This document shows positions 16,071 to 24,578 of a stretch of DNA of 64,000 nucleotides, piece after piece. The notes under the pieces are model-generated. The model saw only the letters and a program-made list of their open reading frames with translations, made no database searches and had not been told where the DNA came from. The first letter of the stretch is position 1. Each line of letters begins with the position of its first letter. The DNA lies in assembly GCF_041624475.1 (NCBI RefSeq), contig NZ_JBFJUX010000001.1:496001-560000 (forward strand). The letters run 5' to 3'. A program made the translations under genes and the position numbers. The stretch comes from Litorivivens sp041624475 (GTDB lineage: Bacteria; Pseudomonadota; Gammaproteobacteria; Pseudomonadales; Spongiibacteraceae).

Positions 16071-18707
16071 ATGATAAAACAGTACGCAGCGTGGGGCCGG
16101 GCATTATTGCTCGGCTTCGTTTTTTCAGGGGCTGTTCAGGCTTCCACTTACACCGCCTTTCAGCTGGATGCGTCAAACGTGGACGCTGTGCCGCGAAGCG
16201 GTCCGGACGCTATTGCTGGGCGCGGCGACTGGTGGCTGAGCGACGGTCGCCTGTGTGCGGCGGTCAGTGATGTCGACCACGACAGTGGCATTGTTGCCGG
16301 CGGCGGTACCCTGATCGATTTTGGCTTTTGCGATCGCGCCGATGATCAGTGGTCCTATTCCAATCTGTTAACCGGTCTGGCCAAGGAAAAGGCAATCCGC
16401 GCGCAGCGGATTGAAAGCAGCGCGCGCAAGAGCCGCGCCGAGGTCGTTGTACGTGGCGAAGAGGCCGGCCTGCGCCAGACCATTCGCTATGTGCTGGACC
16501 GCAAGGATCTCGATGCGCTGTCCATGTGGATTGACGTGGAGCGGGTGGCGCCGGGGCGCCCGGTCAGGATGAGTGGCCTGCTGACTCTTTACCCCCACCG
16601 TTCGCTGTCCCCGTTTACCCTGTCGACCAGTAACTCCGCCTACAGCCTGGGTTTCGATCACCCCTACATCGATCGCCACAATGTATTTTCACTGGTGGCG
16701 GGCATGATGCCGGCAGACTGGAGTGTGCTGGTCGGGAGTCATGTTGCGAAAGAACCGCTGAGTTACGGCGTACAACTGGCCTCCGCCTACCTGACTGACA
16801 CCGAAGGTGTTGATCACGCGCTGCCCACCTTCCTGATTGCTCTGCCGGAATACAGCATGCACGGCTGGATGACCCGTCCACTGTGGTGGGGCAGTGAAAA
16901 GCCCGGTATGTGGCAGATGATGCAAAGCCAGCTGATGGATTTGAAAGTCGGTGAGCGCATGGTGGTTCACTTTCGGGTGGTGCCGGGCAAACAGGCGGAC
17001 GTCGCCGCCATTACGGACAAGCTTTATCAAGGGGCGGTACTGGAAGGCAGTGTGAACGCGGCGCCAGTGGCGCTGGCCCTGTTCAACGAGCAGGGCCACC
17101 CCGTCAGCCACCGTCGCATTACCGAGCCGGGGCGTTTTTCCCTGCGCCTGCCCAAGGGCTTGCAGCGTGTTTCGCTGACTGCGCGCAGCCCCTGGGGTGA
17201 AACACTGACCCAGACACACAACCTGAGTGACGGCCCGGACATGGGGGCGCTGCAGTTTACGCAACGCAGTGAGCTGCGTCTGCCGCGCGGCGAGACCATG
17301 AAGCTGACATTCCACGGTCTGGATGGCACACCGTCACCGCGCATTGGCGCCGGTCTGCTCGACTTTCGCGAAAATGGTCTGCCCGTGGCGCACTCGCTGG
17401 TGAGTCAGACGGTCTCACTGGCGGGTATCGATTCCGACCCTGAGTCGGTGTTTCTGCCGCCGGGCAAGTACGAGGTATTCGCCAGCCGGGGGTTGGAATA
17501 CGACGTCAGTCGGACGCAAATCGTTGTGCGCCCCGGTGAGGTCTCCAGTCTGACAATCGAGCCCCCTGCGCGGGTGTACGAAAGCGAATGGGCGAGTGCG
17601 GACTTTCATGTGCACGCCGAAGGCAGTTTTGATTCCAGCTTGCCGCTGCTGGAACAGCTACGCAGCTTTGCCGCGCAGGATGCGGACATCATGGTGCTGA
17701 CCGAGCACAACCGCATCGTCGATGGTCAGGCGGTGCTGGCCGATAGCGGTTTGCAGGAGCGAATACATCTGGTCACCGGTTCGGAGTTGACCGGCATGGC
17801 GCGCACGGAGACCGTGCCTACCTCTATCGGTCACAGCAATATCTTTCCGGTGGCTGAGCGCAGTGATCTCTTTGCCGGCGGGGTGCCGCGGGTTGAGGAT
17901 CGCCGCCTGCACAGCCTGATTGCAGAAACACGATACCGCTATCCAGAAGCACTGTTTCAGCTGAATCATCCGCGCTCCACAGACAGCCTCGACGACGACC
18001 TGGCCTTCTTCGGTCACCTGTCGCAGGGCTCAGTCTTCGAGCCATCGCTGCCATTAAAGCACTCGCGTAACCGAAGCCTGCTGGAAACGGGCCCGGAGGG
18101 CTTTCGCGATATTGATTTCGATGCCATGGAGATCTTCAATGGCGACAAGGTCGTCGCCTATCGGGAGATCCGTCGTGACTGGCTGGCCCTGCTGAATCAG
18201 GGCTACCCCATTCGCGCCACCGGCAACAGCGACTCCCACGAGCTCGCCGAGCCGATAGGTATTCCGCGCAACTACCTCGACGTGCCCAAGCGCGGTCCCG
18301 GACGCAATGACAAGGCCGTGGTCGATGCCGTCAGGCGCGGTGCTCTTTATCTGACCAGTGGTCCCCTGCTCAGCATTACGCAGGATGGGGAATCCATTAT
18401 TGGTGCCAATCTGCAAGGTGCGGAGCAGCAGATCACAATTCGTATCGATGCCGCGCCCTGGGTTGCGGTTGAAGATCTCAATATCTATGTAAACGGTCGC
18501 TTGCGGCACACCCGAAAAGTTAGTGCCGGTGACGTTTATTCAGAGACGATTCATCTTCGCCGTGATAGCGTGGTCGTTGTCGAAGTAATGGGGCCGGCGA
18601 CACCGGTTTATGGCAAGCTGTTACCGGGGCTTGAGCCCATTGCACTGGCAAACCCGATTTATGTGGATGTCGACGGTGATGGCCGCTGGCAGCCACCCGG
18701 CATTTAG
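16071..18707 (+). CDS. CehA/McbA family metallohydrolase (PHP domain), secreted
   Basis: About 878 residues. I take the ATG at 16071 (MIKQYAAWGRALLLGFVFSGAVQAS, a signal peptide) over the GTG at 16062. The N-terminal two-thirds is beta-rich with no known catalytic motif. The C-terminal PHP domain begins at about residue 505 and shows the metal-binding motifs ADFHVHAEGSFDSS, VLTEHNRIVDG, NHPRS and TGNSDSHEL. CehA and McbA cleave carbamate insecticides, but most family members have unknown substrates. Likely periplasmic. Its position 18 bases after the MAPEG gene suggests cotranscription. Confidence 0.85.
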   Translation: MIKQYAAWGRALLLGFVFSGAVQASTYTAFQLDASNVDAVPRSGPDAIAGRGDWWLSDGRLCAAVSDVDHDSGIVAGGGTLIDFGFCDRADDQWSYSNLLTGLAKEKAIRAQRIESSARKSRAEVVVRGEEAGLRQTIRYVLDRKDLDALSMWIDVERVAPGRPVRMSGLLTLYPHRSLSPFTLSTSNSAYSLGFDHPYIDRHNVFSLVAGMMPADWSVLVGSHVAKEPLSYGVQLASAYLTDTEGVDHALPTFLIALPEYSMHGWMTRPLWWGSEKPGMWQMMQSQLMDLKVGERMVVHFRVVPGKQADVAAITDKLYQGAVLEGSVNAAPVALALFNEQGHPVSHRRITEPGRFSLRLPKGLQRVSLTARSPWGETLTQTHNLSDGPDMGALQFTQRSELRLPRGETMKLTFHGLDGTPSPRIGAGLLDFRENGLPVAHSLVSQTVSLAGIDSDPESVFLPPGKYEVFASRGLEYDVSRTQIVVRPGEVSSLTIEPPARVYESEWASADFHVHAEGSFDSSLPLLEQLRSFAAQDADIMVLTEHNRIVDGQAVLADSGLQERIHLVTGSELTGMARTETVPTSIGHSNIFPVAERSDLFAGGVPRVEDRRLHSLIAETRYRYPEALFQLNHPRSTDSLDDDLAFFGHLSQGSVFEPSLPLKHSRNRSLLETGPEGFRDIDFDAMEIFNGDKVVAYREIRRDWLALLNQGYPIRATGNSDSHELAEPIGIPRNYLDVPKRGPGRNDKAVVDAVRRGALYLTSGPLLSITQDGESIIGANLQGAEQQITIRIDAAPWVAVEDLNIYVNGRLRHTRKVSAGDVYSETIHLRRDSVVVVEVMGPATPVYGKLLPGLEPIALANPIYVDVDGDGRWQPPGI

Positions 18708-18841
18708 CCGGACGAGATCAGGAACAAGGCAAAAAATTCGGCAATAGTACGCAGAATGCGCAGGCGACAGTTTTTACACTCGCATTCTGTTCTCACTATC
18801 TGTGATTATTAACCACATTTATAAGTAAGGGGTGTTCTTCA

Positions 18842-19504
18842 ATGAAATCTACATGGCTAGTACGCGTTGCAAGTATTGCACTGGCGTTGGTGGTGGCGGG
18901 CTGTACCATCGACCCGTATACCGGTGAAAAGAAAACCAGCAACACGGCTAAAGGTGCCGGTATTGGTGCCCTGGCAGGCGCTGCCATCGGTGCCGCTACG
19001 GCAGGTAAAGACAAGAACAAGGCCATCAAACAGGGCGCGCTGGCCGGTGCCGCCGTGGGCGCGGGTGCCGGTTACTACATGGACACTCAGGAAGCCAAGC
19101 TGCGTCAGCAGCTCGAAGCCACTGGCGTTCGGGTTGAGCGTATCGGTGATACCATCAAGCTGATCATGCCCGGCAACATCACCTTTGATACCAGCAGCTC
19201 TTCACTGAAACCCTCGTTTACCGATGTGCTGAACAGTGTGGTCGCTGTCGTCAAGGAATACGACAAAACGCTGCTGCAGATCAATGGTTACACCGACTCT
19301 ACCGGCAGCTTCGAGTACAACCAGAACCTGTCTGAGCAGCGCGCGGAAAGTGTCGCCCGGTTCTTCCTGAACAGTGGCGTTGCCGCCAGTCGCGTGCGCA
19401 CCGCCGGCATGGGCCCGCGTGATCCTATCGCCAGCAATGATACTGCTGCAGGTCGCGCCCAGAACCGCCGCGTTGAACTGAGCCTGATCCCGACCGGTCA
19501 GTAA
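18842..19504 (+). CDS. OmpA-like peptidoglycan-binding lipoprotein (YiaD type)
   Basis: 220 residues. Lipobox LVVAGC at residues 16-21, then glycine-zipper segments (KGAGIGALAGAAIGAATAG and LAGAAVGAGAGYYMD) that insert in membranes, and the OmpA C-terminal domain at 110-218 with NGYTDSTGSFEYNQNLSEQRAESVA and GPRDPIASNDTAAGRAQNRRVEL, which binds meso-diaminopimelate of peptidoglycan. It ties the outer membrane to the wall. Ribosome-binding AAGGGG lies before the start. Its stop is one base from the start of the LEA lipoprotein gene. Confidence 0.94.
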   Translation: MKSTWLVRVASIALALVVAGCTIDPYTGEKKTSNTAKGAGIGALAGAAIGAATAGKDKNKAIKQGALAGAAVGAGAGYYMDTQEAKLRQQLEATGVRVERIGDTIKLIMPGNITFDTSSSSLKPSFTDVLNSVVAVVKEYDKTLLQINGYTDSTGSFEYNQNLSEQRAESVARFFLNSGVAASRVRTAGMGPRDPIASNDTAAGRAQNRRVELSLIPTGQ

Positions 19505-19505
19505 C

Positions 19506-19997
19506 ATGCCCGTTGTGGATGTCATCAAACCGCTCGCCAAGGCGAGCGGTTTTTTTGTGCTCGCCTTTGCCCTGCTGGTAAGCGGTTGTGCCTGGATGCG
19601 CGATGCCGCCAAGCCGGAAGTCAGCCTGACCTCACTGTCGCTGGAACCGCGTCAGGGCTTTGCACAAACCCTTAACGTGGGCGTTCGGGTGCGCAACCCC
19701 AACCCCTTTGAACTCAACATGAAACGCTTGAACTACCGGATTTTTCTGGAGGACAGCGAGCTGGCCTTTGGGCGTCGGGATGAGAAGCTGACGGTGCCCG
19801 CCAACGACAGCGTCAACCTGATGGTGCCGGTGGAGCTGAACCTGCTCAGTGGTTTGAGCCTGGCGGAGAAATGGTTGCGCAATCCCAAAGACGCGCTCGA
19901 CTACCGACTGGAAGTGGATGCGGATGTAGCCAACTTCGGACTGGGCCTGATGCAGATTCGCAAAGAGTCCAGCATCAGGCTGAGCCCTGAGCGCTAG
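19506..19997 (+). CDS. LEA type 2 / WHy-domain lipoprotein
   Basis: 163 residues. N-terminal signal with lipobox LLVSGC (Cys about residue 27), then a WHy/LEA_2 domain (about 40-150) with the conserved VGVRVRNPNPFELNMKRLNYRIFLEDSELA. Such bacterial WHy proteins are linked to desiccation and freeze protection; role here is inferred. There is no good ribosome-binding site: the ATG lies one base after the OmpA-like stop, so translation is likely coupled. Odd feature: codons 8-17 also encode a strong intrinsic terminator. An alternative GTG start just after it (19557) would leave a very short signal peptide without positive charge, so I keep 19506. Confidence 0.82.
   Translation: MPVVDVIKPLAKASGFFVLAFALLVSGCAWMRDAAKPEVSLTSLSLEPRQGFAQTLNVGVRVRNPNPFELNMKRLNYRIFLEDSELAFGRRDEKLTVPANDSVNLMVPVELNLLSGLSLAEKWLRNPKDALDYRLEVDADVANFGLGLMQIRKESSIRLSPER
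19527..19556 (+). terminator. Intrinsic terminator inside the LEA lipoprotein start
   Basis: AAACCGCTCGC (19527-19537), loop CAAG, GCGAGCGGTTT (19542-19552), with a run of seven T at 19550-19556. The stem is perfect over 11 bases (or 12 with a two-base loop). It lies 22 bases after the OmpA-like stop and 21 bases into the next coding sequence. Confidence 0.85.
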
Positions 19998-20047
19998 TTT
20001 TAGCGCTCATCCTTCCTCAGGCCGTTTTGCGACGGCCTTTCTTTTTG
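19988..20047 (+). terminator. Double hairpin terminator between LEA gene and parA-like gene
   Basis: Two hairpins. The first (19988-20009, TGAGCGCTA / TAGCGCTCA, perfect 9 bp, loop GTTT) covers the LEA stop codon and has no T-tract. The second (AGGCCGT / ACGGCCT at 20019-20038) is followed by TTCTTTTT and lies inside the 3' end of the convergent ParA gene; it is the likely terminator for the plus strand. Confidence 0.7.
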
Positions 20048-20817
20048 CTGTTATTTTCCAGATCGCTATGAATGGCCAGCAGCTGTTGCGTCAGCTTGTG
20101 GGACTGGGCCATGTAGATCAGTGGCGTCTGGCGAGTGCGCGACTCTTTCATTTTGACCGAGGCACTGAGGAAGGTCTCAAACAGGGGCAGACCCTGATCC
20201 GTCAGTTCTTCGGTCAGTTGCTGGGGCAGTGAGGCCTGGGCTTGGAACTGATTGACCACAATGCCCTCCAGCTCCAGTTTGGGGTTGTGGTCTTCCTTGA
20301 TCTCCGCCACGGTATCCAGCAGGCCCATCAGGGCGCCGGAAGAAAAACTGTCGCAGTCAAAGGGAATCAGCAGCGAATCACAGGCGATCAGCGCCGAACG
20401 GCTGTAGAAATTCAGCGCCGGAGGTGTGTCGATGTAGATGTGCTCGTATTCGTCGCAGAGATTATCCAGTGCGTCGCGCAGTTTGTAGATCTTGTGGCGC
20501 GATTCCAGATCCCGCTCGATGCTCGCCAACTCAGGGCTGGAGGGCATCAGAAACAGGTTTTCGAATTCGGTATTGTAGATGAAGTCGCGGGGCTCTTTGC
20601 CTTTGCCAAAGAAAGACAGCTTCTGCCGGAAAAAGTCTGCTGCATTGTCCTTCAGCTCGCGAAATTGCGTGCCTATCAGGTATTCGCTGCTGTTGCCCTG
20701 CACGTCCAGATCGACCACCAGGGTTTTGTAGCCCTTCCAGGCACTGATCGCAGCCAGGTTGCAGGTAATGCTGGTCTTGCCAACGCCACCCTTCTGGTTG
20801 AATACGACTCGCTTCAT
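20017..20817 (-). CDS. Orphan ParA/Soj-like P-loop ATPase
   Basis: 266 residues from ATG 20817 (the upstream TTG at 20829 is less likely). Deviant Walker A KGGVGKTSITCNLA at residues 9-22, VVDLDVQGN, Walker B-like IYIDTPPALNF, and VVNQF. ParA ATPases position DNA or large protein complexes. There is no ParB partner and no parS-like site next to it, and dnaA/gidB genes are absent, so it is not the chromosomal parA; this orphan type is common in gammaproteobacteria. A basic C-terminus (SKKKGRRKTA) could bind DNA. Confidence 0.85.
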   Translation of the reverse strand: MKRVVFNQKGGVGKTSITCNLAAISAWKGYKTLVVDLDVQGNSSEYLIGTQFRELKDNAADFFRQKLSFFGKGKEPRDFIYNTEFENLFLMPSSPELASIERDLESRHKIYKLRDALDNLCDEYEHIYIDTPPALNFYSRSALIACDSLLIPFDCDSFSSGALMGLLDTVAEIKEDHNPKLELEGIVVNQFQAQASLPQQLTEELTDQGLPLFETFLSASVKMKESRTRQTPLIYMAQSHKLTQQLLAIHSDLENNSKKKGRRKTA

Positions 20818-20894
20818 TGACGGCCTCAATACTTACTTGGTCAAAAGCGCAATCCTACCAGTGTGCGGTGGCGTTCTCCATCGCAGCGTGGGGC

Positions 20895-21155
20895 TCAGGC
20901 GGAGGATTTCTTCATCCACTGGCCACTGTGCAGTACACCAAACAGCAGTACCAGCAGGTAGCCCTGAGCGGCGGGCACCTTGGGGTCGGCCTGAATGTGT
21001 TTGCGAAACACGATGCATTCAATGGCGTGGGCCACCAGCAGGGCTATGGCGATACCGGTAATCCACGGCGCGGCGCTGCCAAAGGGGGTGATCAGATTAA
21101 CAACGGCGGCAATCCAGAAGGCAAGGGTGCCGATTTTCCCGAGAGTATTTCCCAT
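20895..21155 (-). CDS. DUF1145 family small membrane protein
   Basis: 86 residues with three hydrophobic helices (about 8-26, 30-46, 63-78). It matches the DUF1145 (YhhL-like) pattern: FWIAAVVNLITPF near the start and VAHAIECIVFRK in the middle. Inner membrane, function unknown. Ribosome-binding AAGGA is 8 bases before the ATG. It is divergent from the YhhN-family gene. Confidence 0.78.
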   Translation of the reverse strand: MGNTLGKIGTLAFWIAAVVNLITPFGSAAPWITGIAIALLVAHAIECIVFRKHIQADPKVPAAQGYLLVLLFGVLHSGQWMKKSSA

Positions 21156-21263
21156 GTGTAAGTCCTTGTTATGTTTTTGATTGGCCCAAAACCGCGGGGC
21201 TGGCTTGTTATGCGGGGAGCCATGGTAAACAATAATGCGCCGCTGCCCAATACTGGAGGCACC

Positions 21264-21902
21264 ATGTTGCTCGCATCAGTTCAAATACCCGCCCTCACCT
21301 GCCTGCTGAGTGTTGTCCTGCTGCTGGTATTTGAGCGCCAGGGCGTGCGCCGCGCCGAATGGTTGTTCAAACCGCTGGCGGCACTGGCCTTTATCTGGGC
21401 CGGGCTGGCCAGTGGGGCCCTCGATAGCGGTTACGGCCAATGGGTTCTGGCGGGGCTGGTATTGTGTATGGCAGGCGATGTTCTGCTGATACCGCCCGGC
21501 CAGGGGCCGGCTTTCCTGGCCGGTATGGTGGCCTTTCTGCTGGGCCATCTGGCTTACGCGATCGCCTTCCTTCAGCTGCCGCTCGATGGGCTGACGCTAT
21601 TGGGTGCAGTGGTCGCGATGACGCTGGTGGCTGCGGTTGTGCTGCGCTGGCTGTGGCCCTACCTGAATCGCCAGTTTCAGGTGGCGGTGGTGGCTTACAT
21701 TGTGGTGATCTCGGCCATGGTCTGTCTGGCCGTGGCGACCGGAGAAGGCTGGATCATTGTCGGGGCCGTCGCCTTTGCGGTGTCGGATCTGGCGGTAGCG
21801 CGCAATCGCTTTGTGGCCCCCGGCTTTATCAATCGTTTGTGGGGCCTGCCCCTGTATTTTGTTTCCCAGTTGCTGATCGCCGCCACCGTCACGCTGATCT
21901 GA
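21264..21902 (+). CDS. YhhN/TMEM86 family membrane protein (lysoplasmalogenase-like)
   Basis: 212 residues, about eight helices. YhhN family features: FKPLAALAFIW in helix 2, the CMAGDVLLIPP motif and FLLGHLAYAIAF, and AVSDLAVARNRF plus LYFVSQLLIA at the end; these conserved D and H residues are the predicted catalytic site of the TMEM86 lysoplasmalogenases. I start at ATG 21264 because TGGAGG lies 5-10 bases before it and homologues begin there; the more upstream start at 21171 adds an unstructured stretch. 14 bases before the riboflavin synthase gene. Confidence 0.85.
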   Translation: MLLASVQIPALTCLLSVVLLLVFERQGVRRAEWLFKPLAALAFIWAGLASGALDSGYGQWVLAGLVLCMAGDVLLIPPGQGPAFLAGMVAFLLGHLAYAIAFLQLPLDGLTLLGAVVAMTLVAAVVLRWLWPYLNRQFQVAVVAYIVVISAMVCLAVATGEGWIIVGAVAFAVSDLAVARNRFVAPGFINRLWGLPLYFVSQLLIAATVTLI

Positions 21903-21916
21903 GGTTTGGAGTTGTT

Positions 21917-22546
21917 ATGTACACGGGTATTGTGGCCGGGGCTTTTCAACTGGTCGGGCTGGAGAAAAAGCCGGGGCTGAGTCAGCTCATTGTCGAACTC
22001 AATGACGCGCTGGTTGAGGGGCTGACCATCGGTGCCAGCGTCGGTTTGAATGGGGTGTGCATGACCGTCACGGTGATCGACGACGTTCGGGTGCATTTCG
22101 ACGCCATGCAGGAAACCCTGTCATTGACCACCCTGGGAGACTTGCGAGAAGGCGATTGGCTGAATGTCGAGCGCTCGGCTACCCAGGGCGCGGAAATTGG
22201 CGGCCACCTGATTTCCGGGCATGTGGATGGCACCGCGGAACTGGTGGCGCTGGACCGGCCGGAGAACAACTGCACTATGACCTTCCGCTTACCGCCCGAG
22301 CTGCTGAAATACGTCTTTAAAAAAGGTTTTATCGGCTTGCACGGCTGCAGCCTGACGGTCGCGGATATCGATAAAAGCGCGGCGACTTTTTCGGTTTGTC
22401 TGATCCCGGAAACCCTGCGCGTGACCAACCTGTCGAACTTGAACGTGGGTGAGCGGGTGAATATCGAGGTGGATCGTCAGACTCAGGTAATTGTAGACAC
22501 GGTAGAGCGGGTGCTGGCCGAGCGCGCCGCCTCTACGCTGGCTTAA
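21917..22546 (+). CDS. Riboflavin synthase, alpha subunit-like
   Basis: 209 residues from ATG 21917. Riboflavin synthase dismutates two 6,7-dimethyl-8-ribityllumazines to riboflavin. The two half-repeats are visible: MYTGIVAGAFQLV...GLNGVCMTV and GGHLISGHVDGTAELV...IGLHGCSLTVADID, with the C-terminal TNLSNLNVGERVNIEVD. The N-terminal half is more divergent than in a standard RibE, and the gene is not in a rib operon, so it may be a second copy. An open frame extends upstream to 21440 but has no family similarity and overlaps the YhhN gene. It ends overlapping the convergent ggt stop by 4 bases. Confidence 0.88.
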   Translation: MYTGIVAGAFQLVGLEKKPGLSQLIVELNDALVEGLTIGASVGLNGVCMTVTVIDDVRVHFDAMQETLSLTTLGDLREGDWLNVERSATQGAEIGGHLISGHVDGTAELVALDRPENNCTMTFRLPPELLKYVFKKGFIGLHGCSLTVADIDKSAATFSVCLIPETLRVTNLSNLNVGERVNIEVDRQTQVIVDTVERVLAERAASTLA

Positions 22547-24288
22547 CGCCCCGATATTGTCCCTTCCCGCCGTGGGTCGGCGCCCCCTTCCAGACCTTTA
22601 TCGCCAATCCAGATGGCGTGCAGGCCCGAGGTCTGATCGCGCAATCGGACACTGTGTCCCAGTGCTTCAAGCTTGCCGGGAATACTCGGATTGATCCGCC
22701 CCTTCTCCAGTTCGATACCGCGCCCCATGGCGATCACATGGGGCGCCGCAACCGCTTCAGCCACCGGCTGCCGGTTTTCCAGAATGTCCCAGATCGAGCG
22801 GGCCACATAATTGATAATGCGCGAGCCGCCGGGCGAGCCGATCACCAGTCGCGGCTGCTGCTGTTCGAACACGATGGTTGGCGCCATGGAAGAGCGCGGT
22901 CGCTTGCCACCCTGCGGGCGATTGGCAATCAGGCCCCGGGCATTTTCCGGCTCAAAGGAAAAGTCGGTGAGCTGGTTGTTGAGCAGAAAGCCACCGACAA
23001 AGACCCGCGAGCCAAAGGCGGTTTCAATGCTGCTGGTCATGCTGACGATATTGCCTTGGGCATCGACGATGGACAGGTGGGTGGTTGATGGCAGCTCTGG
23101 CGAGTGACTGCTGACGAGGCGAGTATTGCCAGCGCCCGGCGGTTTGCCGACAGGGGCGTCGCGCATGCGCGCACCCGGCTGAATCAGATTGCTGCGCTGT
23201 TTCAGGTAAGCGGCCTCAACCAGACCTTGCGTGGGCACGGCAACAAAATCCGGATCGGCGATATAGTGATTGCGATCGGCAAAAGCCAGCCGGGAGGCCT
23301 CGGCAAAGTGGTGCCATTGCTGGGCCTGGCTGTCAGATCTGCTGGTGACATGCTGCAGGGTGCCGAGAATCGCACCCACAGTGGTGCCGCCTGAAGAGGG
23401 CGGCGGCATGCCGCAGATCCTATACTGACGAAAGGGGCTGCACACCGCCTGTCTCTCAATGGCTCGGTAATCGGCCAGATCCTGCTCGCTTAGCAGTCCC
23501 GTGTGATTGGGATCGTTCTGCACCGCCGCCACCATGGCTTTGGCGAGTTTGCCCCGGTAGAAAGCCTCGCTACCCTGGCGCGCAATCAGACGCAGGCTGC
23601 CGGCATAGTCCGGGTTGCGCAGGCGGGTGCCTGCGGCTTTGGGTGTTTTGCCGTCCGCCTCAAAAAAGTAGGCGGTAATGGCCGGGTTAACCGCGACTTT
23701 GGGCATTTTTTCCAGCAGGGTATGAAGCCGGGGCGAAATCACAAAGCCGCTGTCGGCCAGTGCAATGGCCGGTTGAAACAGGGTTTTCCAGGGCAGCTTG
23801 CCGTGGCGCTGGTGCAGACTTTCAAGCAGCGCAATGACCCCGGGCGTGCCGACCGAATGGCCGCCAATAACGGCTTCGAAAAAGGACATCGCCTTGCCGT
23901 CCTTGAGAAAGTGCTCATCGCCCAAGGCGGCAGGCGCGGTTTCGCGGCCGTCCCAGGCGCTTAAGGTCTGCTGTTCGGCGTCCCAGTGCAGGGCAAAGGC
24001 GCCGCCGCCAATGCCCGAGGATTGAGGCTCCACGAGCCCCAGCACCAGCTGGGCGGCGATAGCCGCATCGACTGCGCTACCGCCTTTGGCGAGGATATCG
24101 CGGGCGGCATTGGTGGCGTAGGGGTTGGCAGTCACCGCCATAAACTCGGAGGCCGTCGCCTGCGTGACGCCGGAAAAGCCTGACGCGGCTTCCGGCACAA
24201 TATCGGTTTTGGGTTCTGCTGTGTTATCGGGGAGTTTGGCCGAGCAGGCCAGTAGCAGGGAGGTGATAGCAATAAGCAGAATTCGCAT
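22543..24288 (-). CDS. ggt: Gamma-glutamyltransferase, lipoprotein form
   Basis: 581 residues from ATG 24288. N-terminal lipobox SLLLACS suggests anchoring in the periplasm. Ntn-hydrolase that self-cleaves before a threonine: the motif STTHLSIVDAQGN (Thr about residue 402) is the cleavage and catalytic site. Other GGT features: GGSAVDAAIAAQLVLG, GIGGGAFAL, RETAP, PPPSSGGTTVG, and SMTSSIETAFGS followed by GGFLLNNQLTDF in the small subunit. It hydrolyses or transfers the gamma-glutamyl group of glutathione and related peptides. Fifth gene of the minus-strand run that begins with the LLM gene. Confidence 0.95.
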   Translation of the reverse strand: MRILLIAITSLLLACSAKLPDNTAEPKTDIVPEAASGFSGVTQATASEFMAVTANPYATNAARDILAKGGSAVDAAIAAQLVLGLVEPQSSGIGGGAFALHWDAEQQTLSAWDGRETAPAALGDEHFLKDGKAMSFFEAVIGGHSVGTPGVIALLESLHQRHGKLPWKTLFQPAIALADSGFVISPRLHTLLEKMPKVAVNPAITAYFFEADGKTPKAAGTRLRNPDYAGSLRLIARQGSEAFYRGKLAKAMVAAVQNDPNHTGLLSEQDLADYRAIERQAVCSPFRQYRICGMPPPSSGGTTVGAILGTLQHVTSRSDSQAQQWHHFAEASRLAFADRNHYIADPDFVAVPTQGLVEAAYLKQRSNLIQPGARMRDAPVGKPPGAGNTRLVSSHSPELPSTTHLSIVDAQGNIVSMTSSIETAFGSRVFVGGFLLNNQLTDFSFEPENARGLIANRPQGGKRPRSSMAPTIVFEQQQPRLVIGSPGGSRIINYVARSIWDILENRQPVAEAVAAPHVIAMGRGIELEKGRINPSIPGKLEALGHSVRLRDQTSGLHAIWIGDKGLEGGADPRREGTISGR

Positions 24289-24327
24289 GGCGCGGCTCCA
24301 TTGGCAACGGCCCATTGGAAGAGGGGG

Positions 24328-24576
24328 CTACAACTGCTGAATAGCGATGTATTTGGCGTTTAGTTCTTCTTTGCTTTCCACGTGATTGGGGTCGACGGGG
24401 ATGCAGTCCACCGGGCAGACGGTCACGCACTGTGGCTCATCAAAGTGGCCGACGCACTCAGTGCAAAAATCCGGATCAATCTCGTAGATTTCCTCGCCCA
24501 TGTAAATGGCATTGTTCGGACACACCGGTTCGCATACGTCGCAGTTGATGCATTCGTCGGTGATAAGCAGGGCCAT
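24328..24576 (-). CDS. YfhL-type 2[4Fe-4S] ferredoxin
   Basis: 82 residues with two [4Fe-4S] cluster motifs: CINCDVCEPVCP and CTECVGHFDEPQCVTVCP. The six-to-eight residue insertion between Cys 2 and 3 of the second motif and the C-terminal helix are the mark of the Allochromatium vinosum / YfhL ferredoxin type, with very low redox potential. It lies 2 bases after coaD, a pairing also found in Pseudomonas. Confidence 0.95.
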   Translation of the reverse strand: MALLITDECINCDVCEPVCPNNAIYMGEEIYEIDPDFCTECVGHFDEPQCVTVCPVDCIPVDPNHVESKEELNAKYIAIQQL

Positions 24577-24578
24577 AA

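Noticed and set aside
21440..22546. Long reading of the riboflavin synthase frame (368 residues)
   Set aside because: The first 159 residues overlap the YhhN gene in another frame and show no similarity to riboflavin synthase; ATG 21917 fits the family start.
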